Source: Dyadobacter sp. CY343
Lineage (GTDB): Bacteria; Bacteroidota; Bacteroidia; Cytophagales; Spirosomataceae
NCBI RefSeq assembly: GCF_021390335.1
Contig: NZ_JAJUXK010000004.1
Span: forward strand, 620,001 to 684,000
Length of the DNA: 64,000 nt
Direction of reading: 5' to 3'
Shown: positions 53,385 to 63,510 of the stretch, in pieces
Layout of the letters: each line of letters starts with the position of its first letter
How positions within the stretch are numbered: position 1 is the first letter of the stretch
Translations under genes and position numbers: made by a program
The notes under the pieces: model-generated
What the model saw: the letters and a program-made list of their open reading frames with translations, nothing else
What the model was told of the DNA's origin: nothing
Databases searched by the model: none

Positions 53385-54440
53385 ATGAAAAAGATCTTAA
53401 TCACAGGCGGCGCCGGTTTTATCGGCTCTCACGTTGTACGCCGCTTCGTAACCTCCCATCCTGACTATCATATATTCAACCTCGATGCGCTGACTTACGC
53501 AGGCAATCTTGAAAACCTGCGGGATATTGAAAATGCGCCCAATTATACTTTTGTAAAAGGAGATATTGTTGACGCTGATTTTATTGAAAAACTTTTCAGC
53601 GAAAATGATTTCCACGGCGTAGTTCACCTTGCAGCCGAAAGCCACGTCGACCGGTCGATCTCAGACCCGATGTCGTTTGTGATGACGAATGTGGTAGGTA
53701 CTGTTAATTTATTAAACTCTGCTAAAAAAGCTTGGAAAGATGATCTGGCGAGCCACCGTTTTTACCACGTATCAACGGATGAAGTTTACGGCGAACTGCA
53801 CGATCCGGGTACATTTTTCACAGAAACAACCAGCTACGACCCGCGTTCACCTTATTCGGCTTCCAAAGCTTCTTCGGACCACTTTGTGCGGGCTTACCAT
53901 AATACTTACAAGCTCCCTGTTGTAATTTCAAATTGCTCCAATAACTACGGCCCAAACCATTTCCCGGAGAAGCTGATTCCGCTGATGATCCACAATATCA
54001 TTCAGAAAAAACCACTTCCTGTTTACGGAAAAGGTGAAAATATCAGGGACTGGCTTTTTGTTGAAGACCACGCAAGAGCAATCGACGTGATTTTCCATGA
54101 CGGCGTAAATGGCGAAACCTACAATATCGGCGGCCACAACGAGTGGAAGAACATCGACCTGGTATTGCTGCTTTGCTCCATCATGGACGAAAAACTCGGC
54201 CGCGAAAAAGGTGAAACCGAAAAGCAGATCACATACGTAACCGACCGTGCAGGCCACGATCTGCGCTATGCGATCGATGCCACAAAACTTTCGAACGAAC
54301 TGGGCTGGAAACCTTCCCTTCAATTTGCAGAAGGTCTGGAAAGAACGGTAGACTGGTATCTTCAAAATGAAGAATGGCTGGATAACGTAACCTCAGGTTC
54401 TTACCAGAAATACTATACCGAAATGTATTCGGACAGGTAG
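53385..54440 (+). CDS. rfbB: dTDP-glucose 4,6-dehydratase
   Basis: 351 residues. [37 protein letters not shown] and the [15 protein letters not shown] catalytic Tyr/Lys are the RfbB set. It makes dTDP-4-keto-6-deoxyglucose, the shared precursor of many deoxysugars. It abuts galE directly and is followed by rfbA after 62 nt. rfbC and rfbD, needed for dTDP-rhamnose, are not adjacent. Confidence 0.96.
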   Translation: MKKILITGGAGFIGSHVVRRFVTSHPDYHIFNLDALTYAGNLENLRDIENAPNYTFVKGDIVDADFIEKLFSENDFHGVVHLAAESHVDRSISDPMSFVMTNVVGTVNLLNSAKKAWKDDLASHRFYHVSTDEVYGELHDPGTFFTETTSYDPRSPYSASKASSDHFVRAYHNTYKLPVVISNCSNNYGPNHFPEKLIPLMIHNIIQKKPLPVYGKGENIRDWLFVEDHARAIDVIFHDGVNGETYNIGGHNEWKNIDLVLLLCSIMDEKLGREKGETEKQITYVTDRAGHDLRYAIDATKLSNELGWKPSLQFAEGLERTVDWYLQNEEWLDNVTSGSYQKYYTEMYSDR

Positions 54441-54502
54441 TTTCTGAACACGGGTTACTCGCCCAAAAAGATACTTCAACGTTTCACAACGAAAACAAAC
54501 TT

Positions 54503-55369
54503 ATGAAAGGCATTATATTGGCCGGCGGATCCGGAACCAGATTGCACCCATTAACATTGGCGGTTAGTAAGCAGCTTATGCCCGTTTACGACAAGCCGAT
54601 GATCTATTATCCGCTTTCCATCTTAATGCTAGCGGGAATTCGGGAGATTCTGATCATTTCAACTCCTCACGATCTGCCCCATTTTGAAAAGTTGCTGGGT
54701 GACGGAAGCAGGCTCGGATGCGAATTCACTTACGCAGTACAGCCAAGCCCGGACGGACTTGCACAGGCATTTATCATTGGTGAAGAGTTTATAGGCAAAG
54801 AAAAGGTTGCTCTGATTTTAGGTGATAACATTTTTTACGGCTCAGGGCTTTCTCAGCTTCTTCAATCCAACAACGATCCCGACGGCGGCGTCATATTCGC
54901 TTATCAGGTACATGATCCTGAACGCTACGGTGTTGTGGAATTTGACAAATCAAATAATGTATTGTCAATCGAAGAAAAACCGGAAACACCGAAGTCAAAC
55001 TACGCGGTACCGGGACTATATTTCTATGATAATGATGTAGTCGAGATCGCGAAAACGATACCGCCATCACCACGCGGAGAACTGGAAATCACAGACGTAA
55101 ACCGGGTGTACCTGGAACGCGGCAAATTGAAGGTTGGCGTATTGAACAGAGGAACTGCGTGGCTAGATACCGGCACATTCCAATCTCTGATGCAAGCTGG
55201 TCAGTTTGTGCAGGTTATCGAAGAACGCCAGGGCTTAAAGGTGGGTTGCATTGAGGAGATCGCTTACAGAATGGGCTTTATTAATGCAGACCAGTTACGC
55301 GAAATAGCCAAGCCGCTCGTTAAAAGCGGGTATGGTACCTATCTTGAACGCATTGTTGCAAACGGCTGA
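54503..55369 (+). CDS. rfbA: glucose-1-phosphate thymidylyltransferase
   Basis: 288 residues. [20 protein letters not shown], then [48 protein letters not shown] and [16 protein letters not shown] are hallmark motifs of RmlA. It joins glucose 1-phosphate and dTTP to dTDP-glucose, feeding RfbB. It is 62 nt after rfbB. The order galE-rfbB-rfbA without rfbC/rfbD leaves the final dTDP-sugar unknown. Confidence 0.97.
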   Translation: MKGIILAGGSGTRLHPLTLAVSKQLMPVYDKPMIYYPLSILMLAGIREILIISTPHDLPHFEKLLGDGSRLGCEFTYAVQPSPDGLAQAFIIGEEFIGKEKVALILGDNIFYGSGLSQLLQSNNDPDGGVIFAYQVHDPERYGVVEFDKSNNVLSIEEKPETPKSNYAVPGLYFYDNDVVEIAKTIPPSPRGELEITDVNRVYLERGKLKVGVLNRGTAWLDTGTFQSLMQAGQFVQVIEERQGLKVGCIEEIAYRMGFINADQLREIAKPLVKSGYGTYLERIVANG

Positions 55370-55403
55370 AAACGCTGAATTTTGCATTTGTCCGGATAAA
55401 TAA

Positions 55404-56045
55404 ATGAAGTTTTTGGCAGAGGAAATAGAGGAGTATTCCGTGCGGCATACGGAAAATGAGAGTGAATTGCTGAGGTCTTTGAATCGGGAGACCCACGCCA
55501 ACATTCTCAATCCTCGCATGCTCTCGGGACATTTACAGGGCCGGTTTTTATCCATGATTTCTAAAATGATCAGGCCTGACCGGATCCTGGAAATCGGAAC
55601 TTACACGGGTTACTCGGCGCTGTGTCTCTGCGAAGGATTGCAACCCGGCGGCAAGATCACCACCATTGACATCAATGAGGAGCTCGAAACTTTTACCCGT
55701 AAATTTTTCGAAATCACTTCTTTTTCAGCTTCGATCGAATATATAATCGGGAATGCCCTGGACATACTTCCGGGGCTTCACGATACTTTTGACCTGGTAT
55801 TCATCGATGCGGATAAAATTAATTATTCTTCTTATTTTGAGCTTTGTCTTGAAAAGGTCAGGAGCGGCGGTTTCATTATAGCCGACAATGTACTGTGGAG
55901 CGGAAAGGTTGTTCAGCCCGGTATTAAAATAGACAAAGACACCCAGGCGTTACTGGACTTTAACAAAATGGTCCACGAAGACAGCCGGGTTTCCAATATT
56001 CTGCTCCCAATCAGGGACGGTTTAATGATACTTCAGAAAATTTAA
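55404..56045 (+). CDS. O-methyltransferase (class I, caffeoyl-CoA type)
   Basis: 213 residues. LEIGTYTGYSALCLCEGLQP is the SAM loop, followed by ITTIDINEELETF, LVFIDADKINYSSYFEL with metal-ligand Asp, and GGFIIADNVLWSGKVVQP with further ligand residues. This is the metal-dependent catechol/caffeoyl-CoA O-methyltransferase family (Methyltransf_3). It starts 34 nt after rfbA but its role in glycan synthesis is not obvious; the pairing may be chance. Confidence 0.92.
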   Translation: MKFLAEEIEEYSVRHTENESELLRSLNRETHANILNPRMLSGHLQGRFLSMISKMIRPDRILEIGTYTGYSALCLCEGLQPGGKITTIDINEELETFTRKFFEITSFSASIEYIIGNALDILPGLHDTFDLVFIDADKINYSSYFELCLEKVRSGGFIIADNVLWSGKVVQPGIKIDKDTQALLDFNKMVHEDSRVSNILLPIRDGLMILQKI

Positions 56046-56075
56046 GCACACCAGTAAGCCAAGTACCAAACATTT

Positions 56076-58559
56076 ATGGCCAGAACTTTCATTAATAACA
56101 TCAAGTACTTAACAGGCGCATTGCTTCTGTCACTGACTGTAACAAACGCAGCTTTTGCGCAGACCCCCGAAATCCCAGCCAGCGTTTCATTTGGTGGTAT
56201 AACCGTCAAGTTTGACAGAAATGCACAAAACCTGATCGAAGAGGATGTTAAGAGCCTGATGAGCAATAAGAAATTTTGGGAAGAAAAAATGGATCGGGCA
56301 ATTCTCCACTTCCCTATTGTGGAAGGGATATTGATGGATGAAGAGGTACCTATTGACTTCAAATATCTGGCAGTTCAGGAAAGCTCATTCCGCCCGGATG
56401 TTATATCTACTTCAAATGCAGTGGGTTACTGGCAGTTTAAGCCAGAAACCGCACGTGAATTGAATCTGAGAGTGGATGATACGATCGACGAAAGAAAGAA
56501 TATCAGCGCCTCGACGCACGCAGCGGCGTGGTACCTAAAAAAAAATAACCAGCAGTTCAATAACTGGGTCACAACACTTTACTCCTATTACCAAGGTGCG
56601 GGTGGTGTCAAAAAGATTATCCCTGCAAGCTGGGCTTATGCCCGGGAAGTGACGCTAACGTCTAAAACAGACCGGTATATGCTCCGCTTCTTTGCGCACA
56701 AAATTGCATTGGAAGCGGGTATTGAGCGCTACAAATCTGCCGGTGCGTATGTATTAATGGAGTCGGATTTCGGTAAAGGCAAAACGCTGGACGAAGTAGC
56801 GAGCTCACTGGGTATTCCTGCAATGGAATTAAAAAATTACAACAGGTGGCTGGCCGATGGCAAGATACCGTCAGATCGGGAGTATCTCCTGACTATCCCC
56901 GTTCCTACCGCTCAGGTAGCGGCTGTTCGTGAAAAGCTATCTTTGCCTCCACAACAAACTGCGGTGGCGTCTGTATATGAAGATACCGGCTATCCTGTAC
57001 TGAAAAGAACATCGCCGCCTTCACAAAGTCCTGCATTGTATGAGATCAACGGGCTAAAAGGTATAGAGGCTACGCCAGGCTCCAAGCCAAAAACACTTGC
57101 AAAGGCAGGAGGAATGAGGGCACCGAAATTTATGCGGTACAATGATATGCAGGCTGAAATGCAGCTTATCCCCGGAAAAGTCTATTATCTGGCCCGCAAG
57201 CACAAAAAAGCATCCACCCCATTCCACACAGCGCGGCCCGGCGATACCTGGCACAGCGTATCACAGCAATATGGTTTGCGTTTGGTAAATCTTTTGAAAT
57301 ACAACCGCACGACCAGCCGCAATTATCCTATTGAAACGGGGCAGGTATTGTTCCTGACCAAAAAACGTCCAAAGAAACAGCCGATCGAAATTATCGCTCC
57401 GCCGCAAGCTACTCCTCCCGTGCAAAAGGATTCAGTGGTTGCTGTGGTTACGGAGAAAACGCCGGTTACTGCTGCTAATACAATTCCTGATAAACCATCA
57501 GGGCGAAAAAAATACACGCCGGTATTGGTTGAAAAAACAGAAACAGCTGCTCCTGCTGAAACCGCAACATCCGAGCCAGCCGCCTCCATTCCTGTACCTT
57601 CGGTAAGCGCAGCCGTACCTTCCGCCGCTGTCGGTGGATCAGCTGATGCTGCTAAAAAGCCAGCTATGCAGGAAAATGACGAGCGGGTTGTGATCATTAC
57701 GCAAGACACCGAGGATACTTCCTTTAAATCAGTTGAAGAAGAGCGGCCGGTCGCAAAGCCAGGTTCGCCTTCGAAAGTGATCACACCAAATGAAACCCGC
57801 AGTACTGCTCCTTCAACCTCGGTATATGCGCGCCAACGGGCGGCTGCCGAAGAAAGAGCTGCAAGGGAACGAGCTGCCGGCACTTCATCTTCCGAAGTGA
57901 GTACAAGTGCTCAAACACATACAGTTGTGTCAGGCGATACCTATTTTGGAATAGCCAGTAAATACAATTTATCATTGAGAGAACTTCTGGAATTGAACAA
58001 CAGAAGCAGCCAGACACGCCTTTCGACCGGACAAAAATTGATTGTCAGCAAAGCAGGTCAGGAAAATGCGGCTGTTAGTGAGACAGTTGCGGCTAAAACT
58101 ACTCCCGAAAAATCAGCTCCTGAAAAAATTGAAGTAACCCGCACGGCACCAGCCGAAACTTTCCGGACTCCCGAGGAGGTCAAAGAGCAAACAAGACGTT
58201 CGGTAAATCCTGAAAGTGAATTTCATATTGTTGAGGGCGGCCAAACGTTTTACAGCATTTCAAAAGCATATGGTCTTTCGGTGAAAGAGCTGCTGGAATT
58301 GAATAACCTCGGTAATTCTGACAGATTGAAGTCGGGGCAGCGCCTGAAAGTAAAGCGGGAAGCAGGTAACCCGTCGACTGACGAGCGGGTAAACCAGAGC
58401 ATTAACAGGGGCGCTCGGACGCATACTGTTGCGGCGGGAGAAACGCTTTTCAGAATCGCGCAAACTTACCGCACCAATATTGAAGACATTAAGAAATTAA
58501 ACAATATGTCCGGAAACAGTGTTATGGTCGGACAGAAGCTTAAAATACCTCAGCAGTAG
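56076..58559 (+). CDS. MltD-like lytic transglycosylase with four LysM domains
   Basis: 827 residues with a signal peptide (cleavage near AFAQ, residue 29). The SLT domain (about 80-230) has the catalytic Glu102 in [10 protein letters not shown], then [14 protein letters not shown] and [10 protein letters not shown]. LysM repeats lie at about 384-428, 614-660, 716-762 and 782-826, each with the GDT/GET-like start and LLELNN-type helix. A low-complexity Ala/Pro/Glu/Thr linker (about 430-610) joins the first LysM to the rest. It cleaves peptidoglycan glycan strands in the periplasm. The DUF3109 gene follows 5 nt later. Confidence 0.95.
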   Translation: MARTFINNIKYLTGALLLSLTVTNAAFAQTPEIPASVSFGGITVKFDRNAQNLIEEDVKSLMSNKKFWEEKMDRAILHFPIVEGILMDEEVPIDFKYLAVQESSFRPDVISTSNAVGYWQFKPETARELNLRVDDTIDERKNISASTHAAAWYLKKNNQQFNNWVTTLYSYYQGAGGVKKIIPASWAYAREVTLTSKTDRYMLRFFAHKIALEAGIERYKSAGAYVLMESDFGKGKTLDEVASSLGIPAMELKNYNRWLADGKIPSDREYLLTIPVPTAQVAAVREKLSLPPQQTAVASVYEDTGYPVLKRTSPPSQSPALYEINGLKGIEATPGSKPKTLAKAGGMRAPKFMRYNDMQAEMQLIPGKVYYLARKHKKASTPFHTARPGDTWHSVSQQYGLRLVNLLKYNRTTSRNYPIETGQVLFLTKKRPKKQPIEIIAPPQATPPVQKDSVVAVVTEKTPVTAANTIPDKPSGRKKYTPVLVEKTETAAPAETATSEPAASIPVPSVSAAVPSAAVGGSADAAKKPAMQENDERVVIITQDTEDTSFKSVEEERPVAKPGSPSKVITPNETRSTAPSTSVYARQRAAAEERAARERAAGTSSSEVSTSAQTHTVVSGDTYFGIASKYNLSLRELLELNNRSSQTRLSTGQKLIVSKAGQENAAVSETVAAKTTPEKSAPEKIEVTRTAPAETFRTPEEVKEQTRRSVNPESEFHIVEGGQTFYSISKAYGLSVKELLELNNLGNSDRLKSGQRLKVKREAGNPSTDERVNQSINRGARTHTVAAGETLFRIAQTYRTNIEDIKKLNNMSGNSVMVGQKLKIPQQ

Positions 58560-58564
58560 GAAAT

Positions 58565-59155
58565 ATGATTTTAATTGATCACACCTGTATCAGTGATGAT
58601 ATCGAAGACCAGCTCTTTGTTTGCGATCTTGAAAAATGCAAAGGAGCTTGTTGTGTTGAAGGAGATTCGGGTGCTCCACTGGATGATGCAGAAGTAGCAA
58701 TCCTGGATGAAATTTATCCGATGGTAGAACCCTATCTTTCGGAAGAAGGCAAAAAAGCTATCGCAGAACAAGGTACTTCCACCAAAGACTTCGACGGCGA
58801 TTTCGTCACTCCTATTATTGACGGCCGCGAATGTGCTTATGCAATTTATGACCAAAGAGGCATTTTAAAATGCGGAATCGAGGCCGCATATCTTGACGGA
58901 AAAATTGGGTATAAAAAGCCGATTTCCTGCCACTTATATCCGATCAGAGTAACCAAATACGACGAATTTCACGCGCTTAACTATGACCGCTGGTCAATAT
59001 GCAGCCCGGCCTGTGACTTGGGTAAGCAACTGGGTGTACCGGTTTATCAATTTTTGAAAGAGCCGCTGATCCGTGCTTATGGACCTGAATGGTATGGTGA
59101 GCTGAGCCGCGAAATCGACGAACGTCAGGACGCAAGGGCGAATGAAAAAGGATAA
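58565..59155 (+). CDS. DUF3109 cysteine-rich protein
   Basis: 196 residues. Cysteines are clustered as [16 protein letters not shown] near the N-terminus, then [30 protein letters not shown] and [11 protein letters not shown], the DUF3109 pattern. The arrangement suits a metal or iron-sulfur centre, as in other CxxxCC zinc-type domains. Function is unknown. It starts 5 nt after the transglycosylase and overlaps the next gene by 14 nt, so all three are probably translated from one mRNA. Confidence 0.88.
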   Translation: MILIDHTCISDDIEDQLFVCDLEKCKGACCVEGDSGAPLDDAEVAILDEIYPMVEPYLSEEGKKAIAEQGTSTKDFDGDFVTPIIDGRECAYAIYDQRGILKCGIEAAYLDGKIGYKKPISCHLYPIRVTKYDEFHALNYDRWSICSPACDLGKQLGVPVYQFLKEPLIRAYGPEWYGELSREIDERQDARANEKG

Positions 59156-59474
59156 TGCATTCTTCAACGATGTATATGACGTAGTTCGTCAGATTCCTGC
59201 CGGCCGCGCTACCTCCTATGGTGCGATTGCCAAATATCTAGGCAATAACAGAGGCGCCAGGATCGTAGGCTGGGCAATGGGCAGCAGCTACACCCACCAG
59301 GATATTCCGGCACATCGGGTGGTGAACAGCCAGGGCGAACTTAGCGCCAGGGCACTTTTTGAAACGCCTACAACCATGCAGGAAAGGCTCGAATGCGAGG
59401 GAGCTACCATCAAAAACCATAAGATCCAGAATTGGAAAGAATACTTCTGGGATCCTGAAAAGGAGTTATTATAA
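59142..59474 (+). CDS. alkyltransferase-like (ATL/MGMT) DNA-binding protein lacking the acceptor cysteine
   Basis: 110 residues. The MGMT C-terminal domain is clear: [29 protein letters not shown] and [14 protein letters not shown]. Ala57 stands where active alkyltransferases have the acceptor Cys (PCHR), and where most ATLs have Trp (PWHR). It should still bind O6-alkylguanine and may flag it for nucleotide excision repair, as ATLs do, but cannot itself remove the alkyl group. The start overlaps the DUF3109 gene by 14 nt. Confidence 0.9.
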   Translation: MKKDNAFFNDVYDVVRQIPAGRATSYGAIAKYLGNNRGARIVGWAMGSSYTHQDIPAHRVVNSQGELSARALFETPTTMQERLECEGATIKNHKIQNWKEYFWDPEKELL

Positions 59475-59514
59475 ACGAAAAAATCCTGGCTGAGTAAGTC
59501 AGGATTTTTTCGTT
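59474..59514. terminator. strong bidirectional terminator
   Basis: Arms 59474-59488 and 59500-59514 are perfectly complementary over 15 bp (AACGAAAAAATCCTG), with an 11-nt loop. The A/T tract within the stem provides T-runs in both directions. It serves the ATL operon and the convergent small secreted protein gene. Confidence 0.88.
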
Positions 59515-59529
59515 CTGCAAAGATTTACA

Positions 59530-59925
59530 TTACAGCAATGAGATCGTCTTTTCGCTGCTACTTTCTATCTGCACTTCTTTGATCAGTTTTTTGCTTTTGT
59601 TATGCATTTCAAAATAGTAAGTCCCGTCCTGCATTTCGTCGAGGTTGAATACTCTGCGGTATTTTGAGTTGCTGTCCTCGAATACTTCCGAGTAATATAC
59701 ATTTCCCACCTTGTCTTTCACAACTACCTTGATCCTGTCATTCGGGCTTTTGTTTACAGATAGTCTAACCTTATTAGTATCCGAAATTCTGTAAAGGCCA
59801 GCGTCGAAAGCTACTGCATTCGCTTCTTTTTCTTCGAGATTTTTCTTCTTGTCAGTTGTAAATGATGCAAGTGACAAAGTGAGCGCAATGGCGCAGAACA
59901 GGTTTGAGACGATTGAAATTTTCAT
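59530..59925 (-). CDS. small exported protein, T9SS-like or DUF3244-like fold
   Basis: 131 residues with a signal peptide (about 1-22, ending LASFTT). The mature part is a single beta-sandwich: VRLSVNKSPNDRIKVVVKDK, NVYYSEVFEDSNSKYRRVFN, and DGTYYFEMHNKSKKLIKEVQ, resembling the short surface-associated DUF3244-type proteins of Bacteroidota and the last strands of T9SS sorting domains. There is no catalytic motif. A palindrome at 60108-60125 lies about 180 nt upstream and may be its operator. Confidence 0.75.
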   Translation of the reverse strand: MKISIVSNLFCAIALTLSLASFTTDKKKNLEEKEANAVAFDAGLYRISDTNKVRLSVNKSPNDRIKVVVKDKVGNVYYSEVFEDSNSKYRRVFNLDEMQDGTYYFEMHNKSKKLIKEVQIESSSEKTISLL

Positions 59926-60107
59926 GGCTAATAGCTATTTAAAGTTGGTACCATACATCTGCATGGTTGACCTCATACTAAAAAAGCACGTGCCACTTTT
60001 AAAAATTTCAACCCTCAGCCCGAAATTACTGCCTTGTAAATCGTTGTTTTACAGCATATTAAAATTAATTTCTGTAAATCAACCGCCATCTGCCAGCGGC
60101 CTCACGG

Positions 60108-60125
60108 ATGTTCGGTACCGAACAT
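60108..60125. promoter_or_regulatory. 18-bp perfect palindrome, possible operator
   Basis: ATGTTCGGTACCGAACAT is self-complementary. A further ACCGAAC half site starts at about 60135. The region lies between the 59530-59925 gene and the stop of the 60165-60743 gene, upstream of the former. Confidence 0.45.
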
Positions 60126-60164
60126 TTAATTTAAAACCGAACGTTTCGAAAGGTTACAACAAAC

Positions 60165-60743
60165 CTAGATTTTATTTTTGCCGCGGCTTTCGTTGGCAAT
60201 CTTCTTGATCATTGGAAGCCGGCTTGCAGGTATCGGGTGTTTGTAATCCCAGAAGGCAGATACGCAGACAATTTTCCATTGTCCGTCGATCTTTTCAACC
60301 AGCCTTACCTCTTTGCTGTGGTGAAAGTTCTTTTCCTGTTTGTCGCTATTGAACTGATCCCAGGTCAGGTAAGCCACATCATCATCGAAAAATTTGAATT
60401 TCATATTCTTTCTCTCCACAAGCGGGTGACTCGAAACTGGCTCGGGATTGTCGGAAATGTACTTGCCTATCTGCTTATTGATATCATCCCAACCCACGTT
60501 TGAGTCGAAGGTACCATCGTCATTACTCCACGCCTGAAAGGCATAGTCCGTTTGCGCGTAGTTTGACTTCCATGCGTCGTAGTCTCTTGCAAAAAAAGAT
60601 TTTGTTTCGTTTTCGATTACTTCGGTGATTGCTTTCTTATCCTTTTCCTGATTGGCTTCGCGGGCAGCTTCCTCTTCTTTGGCTTTGTCGGTGCAGGAGA
60701 TGCACAACATTAATCCTGACAAAATGAATGACAGCGTTTTCAT
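60165..60743 (-). CDS. lipoprotein with SnoaL/DUF4440-like domain
   Basis: 192 residues. Lipobox LSGLMLCISC with Cys17 and a charged helix EEEAAREANQEKDKKAITEV precede an NTF2-like fold: VIENETKSFFARDYDAWKSN, AWSNDDGTFDSNVGWDDIN and KIDGQWKIVCVSAFWDY. The fold is the same broad family as the proteins at 2402-2836 and 16325-16762, but this one is lipid-anchored. Function is unknown. A pair of direct repeats stands upstream (60799-60825). Confidence 0.82.
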   Translation of the reverse strand: MKTLSFILSGLMLCISCTDKAKEEEAAREANQEKDKKAITEVIENETKSFFARDYDAWKSNYAQTDYAFQAWSNDDGTFDSNVGWDDINKQIGKYISDNPEPVSSHPLVERKNMKFKFFDDDVAYLTWDQFNSDKQEKNFHHSKEVRLVEKIDGQWKIVCVSAFWDYKHPIPASRLPMIKKIANESRGKNKI

Positions 60744-60798
60744 GATTTAAAAGTTTAGATTGTTAAAAATGACTCAACCCAATCTTTTCAATGTGACA

Positions 60799-60825
60799 TC
60801 CATCAAATCACGCGCTCCATCAAAT
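60799..60825 (-). repeat. 10-bp direct repeat, 17-bp period, upstream of the SnoaL-like lipoprotein
   Basis: TCCATCAAAT occurs at 60799-60808 and again at 60816-60825. On the minus strand both read ATTTGATGGA, about 55-80 nt before the ATG at 60743. They may be activator or regulator sites. No other feature was seen in this 185-bp gap. Confidence 0.3.
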
Positions 60826-60928
60826 TACTATCATAAAGTTAATATTAATTTGAAGATAATCAAGAAAACGAGAGGATTTGTAACCGATAAAAGCTCCCTA
60901 GCCTATTAGTATTATTTAGCAGAAGTTA

Positions 60929-62404
60929 TTATTTAACCGAAGTGTAAAGTTCAGGAGTGCCTCGTTTGGAATCGCGCAGCAACCAAAGACCAGTGAACGT
61001 AATGAGCCCGTTGATAATCAGCCTTTCAAAACCGAACTTGTAGCCGTTGAACCATTCTGCCGAGTGATCATTGATGATATAAGTCAATATCGGCGCGAGA
61101 ATGCAGACTAGTGGTACCCAGCGATCTTTCACTGGTGTTTTCAGGAATGCTCCGAAGGCAAAAAGTCCGAGCAGCGGCCCATAGGTATAGCCTGCCAGAT
61201 CGAAGACTGCGGTGATCACTTCCTTATTGTTGAGGCGGTTAAAAATCAAAATCACCAGATAGAATATCACTGAAAACATGATGTGGACCCAAAATTTGAT
61301 CGTAGACCTTTTCTCCTCCGGTCTCTTTTCAATTTCCATAAAATCAATGCAAAAAGCGGTAGTCAATGCAGTGAGCGCGGAATCGGAGCTGGCGTAAGTG
61401 GCGGCCGTGATTCCAAGCAGGAATGTAATCCCGACAACCAGGCCAAGATGGTTTAAAGCCAGCATCGGGTAAAAATCGTCCGTTCTCGCAGTAGCCGGAA
61501 TACCCTGCGCTTCTGCATATACGTAAAGCAGGGCACCGAGCGAGAGGAACAGGAAATTCACGATTACCAAAACCACTGTAAACCAGAACATATTCTTCTG
61601 CGCCTCGCCTATATTCTTGCAGGTAAGGTTCTTCTGCATTAGGTCCTGGTCAAGCCCGGTCATGACAATAGCTATAAATACGCCGGCAAAAAACTGTTTG
61701 AAGAAGTTCTTCGGATCATTGATATCCCAATAAAAAATGCGGGAATACTTACTGGTATCCACCGCAGTCCATATATCGCCTATTCCTTTGAGATTCAATT
61801 CTTTGGAAACTAAAACAATTGTTAGAATTACAGCTGTGATCAGGAAAAAGGTTTGAAGTGTGTCTGTGACGATGATCGTTTTCACCCCACCTTTAAAAGT
61901 ATAGATCCAGATCAGGAAAATGGTGATCGCTACCGCAACTTCAAAGGGAACTCCAAGCGGCTTGAAAAGTGCCAGCTGCAAAACTTGCGCAGCTACATAT
62001 AACCTTACTGCTGAGCCAATTGTGCGCGACAGAAGAAAAAATCCGGAGCCTGTTTTATAAGACCAGAAACCAAAACGCTGTTCGAGATAAGAATAGATGG
62101 AGATCAGATTGAGCCGGTAATAAAGCGGCATTAACACGGTACCAATCACCAGATAGCCCAGAATATAGCCGATAACTACCTGAAAATAGGAAAACTGAAT
62201 ATTAGCGACAGCCCCGGGAACTGAAACGAACGTTACCCCCGAAAGCGAAGTCCCGATCATCCCGAAAGCCACCAGGTACCAGGGCGACTGGCGATTTGCG
62301 GTAAAAAAAGTATTGGTATCCGCCCCCCTGGAAGTGTAGATCGACACTGTAATCAGCATTCCGAAATAGACAATCAGGATAACCAGCGAAATATAGGGAT
62401 TCAT
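60929..62404 (-). CDS. sodium:solute symporter (SSS family)
   Basis: 491 residues from the ATG at 62404; a TTG three bases upstream is not needed. Thirteen or so membrane helices show the SSS pattern: AFGMIGTSLSGVTFVSVPG, YRLNLISIYSYLEQRFG, GGVKTIIVTDTLQTFFL, MTGLDQDLMQKNLTCKN and GITAATYASSDSALTALTT with the Na+-site serines. It imports a small organic solute with sodium. The substrate cannot be read; sugars, sialic acid and myo-inositol are typical for relatives. It is divergent from clpS. Confidence 0.94.
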   Translation of the reverse strand: MNPYISLVILIVYFGMLITVSIYTSRGADTNTFFTANRQSPWYLVAFGMIGTSLSGVTFVSVPGAVANIQFSYFQVVIGYILGYLVIGTVLMPLYYRLNLISIYSYLEQRFGFWSYKTGSGFFLLSRTIGSAVRLYVAAQVLQLALFKPLGVPFEVAVAITIFLIWIYTFKGGVKTIIVTDTLQTFFLITAVILTIVLVSKELNLKGIGDIWTAVDTSKYSRIFYWDINDPKNFFKQFFAGVFIAIVMTGLDQDLMQKNLTCKNIGEAQKNMFWFTVVLVIVNFLFLSLGALLYVYAEAQGIPATARTDDFYPMLALNHLGLVVGITFLLGITAATYASSDSALTALTTAFCIDFMEIEKRPEEKRSTIKFWVHIMFSVIFYLVILIFNRLNNKEVITAVFDLAGYTYGPLLGLFAFGAFLKTPVKDRWVPLVCILAPILTYIINDHSAEWFNGYKFGFERLIINGLITFTGLWLLRDSKRGTPELYTSVK

Positions 62405-62510
62405 CAAAAGGGGAGATTTGGATTAGTGGGGTGTTGTATTAAAAGCCGCAGTACTTCTAATAATCTGCGTTTTTAATTAGATTTGCTAATCAAACAGAAA
62501 TTTGGTTGTT

Positions 62511-62786
62511 ATGCAAGCGATGACGGAAACAGACGTAGAAATTCTGGAAGAAACGGTTGTCACCGACATTAAAAAGCTTATTATTTATAATGACGATGTG
62601 AACACTTTCGACTGGGTAATAGATACATTGGTAGAGGTATGCGGGCACACAAGCGAGCAGGCCGAACAATGTACGATCATCATTCACTATAAAGGAAAAT
62701 GCTCGGTTAAGGAAGGGGCTTTTGACGAGCTTACAGGAATGCGTAACGAAATCTGCCGGAGGGGAATTTCAGCCGAAATTCATTGA
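62511..62786 (+). CDS. clpS: ATP-dependent Clp protease adaptor
   Basis: 91 residues from the ATG at 62511; an upstream TTG at 62502 is less likely. LIIYNDDVNTFDWVIDTL carries the NDxxxT N-degron pocket, and IIIHYKGKCSVKEGAFDEL holds the conserved His/Lys stretch of ClpS. It delivers N-end-rule substrates to ClpA. clpA is not in the window. The recR gene begins 83 nt downstream. Confidence 0.94.
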   Translation: MQAMTETDVEILEETVVTDIKKLIIYNDDVNTFDWVIDTLVEVCGHTSEQAEQCTIIIHYKGKCSVKEGAFDELTGMRNEICRRGISAEIH

Positions 62787-62868
62787 TTGCCGCGACAGGC
62801 ACGCTTCTTTTTCTTCCCGGGGTATTGTTTCAAGATTATCCCGTTCATCAACCGTCCCTCAAATTCTC

Positions 62869-63483
62869 ATGAATTATCCCTCGCGCCTGATAGAGGATGC
62901 TGTAAATGAAATCTCCCGACTTCCCGGAATTGGCAAGAAAACTGCGCTGAGGCTGGCATTACATTTGCTTAAGAGAGAAGAAGAGCAAACCCGGTCGCTC
63001 TCGGATGCGATTGTGAATATGCGTACCAAAACTACTTACTGCGTGAAATGCCACAATATTGCGGATGAAATGTACTGCAATATCTGTGCAAACACGAAGC
63101 GCGATCGAACTACGATTTGCGTGGTGGTCGACACCAGGGACGTTTTGGCGATAGAATCTACCAATCAATATAAAGGACTTTACCACGTACTCGGCGGCAT
63201 TATTTCGCCGCTCGAAGGCATCGGGCCTTCTGATCTGAATATAGACTCGCTGGTAGACAGGGTGGAAAAGCCAGCGGAAGAGGAAGGTGTGCAGGAAATT
63301 ATTCTTGCACTAAGTCCGACGATGGAAGGCGATACTACTGCCTTTTATTTACAAAAAAAGCTAAAATCAACAGGCGTTAAAATGAGTACCATTGCGCGCG
63401 GCGTGCCCATCGGCGGCGATCTCGAATATGCCGATGAAATTACGCTGGGCCGGAGTATCATAAGTCGGGTGGCTTATGATTGA
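62869..63483 (+). CDS. recR: recombination protein RecR
   Basis: 204 residues from the ATG at 62869 (MNYPSRLIEDAVNEISRLPG); a longer frame from 62722 overlaps clpS and has no RecR character. IGKKTALRLALHLLK is the helix-hairpin-helix, YCVKCHNIADEMYCNIC the zinc finger, and TICVVVDTRDVLAIES with LGGIISPLEGIGP the Toprim domain. It works with RecO and RecF in gap repair. Length is standard. Confidence 0.97.
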   Translation: MNYPSRLIEDAVNEISRLPGIGKKTALRLALHLLKREEEQTRSLSDAIVNMRTKTTYCVKCHNIADEMYCNICANTKRDRTTICVVVDTRDVLAIESTNQYKGLYHVLGGIISPLEGIGPSDLNIDSLVDRVEKPAEEEGVQEIILALSPTMEGDTTAFYLQKKLKSTGVKMSTIARGVPIGGDLEYADEITLGRSIISRVAYD

Positions 63484-63510
63484 TTTAATAACAATTTCAA
63501 TTGTATCGTT

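Noticed and set aside
57323..57883. 186-codon open frame opposite the lytic transglycosylase
   Set aside because: It is the complement of the Ala/Thr/Pro/Glu-rich linker, has no recognisable motif, and lies wholly inside a well-supported gene.
62722..62868. Extended RecR N-terminus
   Set aside because: It overlaps clpS and adds 49 residues with no RecR character; the ATG at 62869 begins the conserved MNYPSRLIEDA.
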